Source: DAIRVC01 sp036803025
Lineage (GTDB): Bacteria > Chloroflexota > Anaerolineae > Anaerolineales > E44-bin32
Length of the DNA: 22,443 nt
Direction of reading: 5' to 3'
Assembly: GCA_036803025.1 (NCBI GenBank)
Contig: DAIRVC010000028.1
Coordinates: 1 to 22,443 of the forward strand
The position numbers were made by a program, and so were the translations under genes. Positions 22,289 through 22,443 of the stretch are shown here, piece by piece. The stretch's first letter is position 1; each line of letters starts with the position of its first letter. The notes under the pieces are model-generated. The model did no database searches. It was not told the origin of the DNA and saw nothing but the letters and a program-made list of their open reading frames with translations.

Positions 22289-22443
22289 TCAAGGGGGAGA
22301 TGAAGGCGGGGCTATCTCCTCATGACCTGGCTGCGCGCGACCTCGCTCGCGCAGCAGCCGCCACAGCGGATCATGCCGCTGCCACACGGGAACGCGCAGG
22401 TCTTTCAGATCCTGCGCCGCCAACAGCCTGGCGCCGGTCGTAT
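22289..22443 (-). CDS. C-terminal fragment of an unrecognised gene
   Basis: From the window edge a minus-strand frame is open for 50 codons to TGA at 22291-22289; the other two minus frames close sooner. The visible peptide contains ARLLAAQDLKDLRVPVWQ and a Trp/Arg-rich segment (HDPLWRLLRERG), ending in a Pro/Ser-rich tail. I do not recognise the family. It is co-directional with all other genes. It could be a spurious frame, because GC-rich DNA keeps frames open. Confidence 0.4.
   Translation of the reverse strand, partial: TTGARLLAAQDLKDLRVPVWQRHDPLWRLLRERGRAQPGHEEIAPPSSPP

Noticed and set aside
17721..22443. Mobile element or island boundary
   Set aside because: I found no transposase, integrase, tRNA, terminal inverted repeat pair or visible shift in base composition.

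Overview
The window is a GC-rich bacterial segment. All 19 complete genes, plus two probable partial genes at the edges, read leftward on the minus strand. They are packed into four or five operons, and many junctions are 4-nt stop/start overlaps. A split coenzyme F420 pathway (cofE separate from its nitroreductase partner) together with molybdenum hydroxylases, SsnA and a DUF2721 membrane protein suggests an uncultured Chloroflexota (Anaerolineae-like) genome. That taxonomic guess is inference. I saw no rRNA, tRNA, CRISPR array, insertion sequence or phage gene. No gene-free stretch exceeds about 171 bases.

Layout in order of transcription, right to left. (1) The right edge holds the C-terminal 50 codons of an unrecognised gene. 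A dihydropyrimidinase/hydantoinase and a small DUF2721 membrane protein follow, behind a TATAAT box. (2) A class III aminotransferase has its own TATAAT box and ends in a 19-bp perfect inverted repeat. (3) A molybdenum hydroxylase operon carries a FAD subunit, a fused [2Fe-2S]2/Mo subunit and a Nudix hydrolase, behind a roughly 100-nt leader that can fold. (4) An F420 operon carries npdG, cofE, a PPOX-type F420 enzyme, a stand-alone FbiB-C-like nitroreductase, cofD and cofC. (5) A second catabolic operon carries a dihydropyrimidine-dehydrogenase-like flavoprotein (PreT-PreA fusion), SsnA amidohydrolase, a luciferase-like F420/FMN oxidoreductase, a hot-dog thioesterase, an HD hydrolase, a short FAD subunit and an XdhD-like fused Mo hydroxylase. 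The start of another gene may lie at the left edge.

Working model (inference): the two Mo hydroxylases, SsnA, the DPD-like enzyme, dihydropyrimidinase and the aminotransferase form a catabolic island for purines, pyrimidines or related N-heterocycles. The order DPD-like, ssnA, short FAD subunit, XdhD-like parallels ygfK-ssnA-ygfM-xdhD of Escherichia coli. The Fo-to-F420 steps, an NADPH:F420 oxidoreductase and two candidate F420-using enzymes are interleaved with it. This suggests that some steps of heterocycle breakdown draw on or feed the F420 pool. That coupling is the most novel aspect of the window and is not demonstrated by sequence alone.
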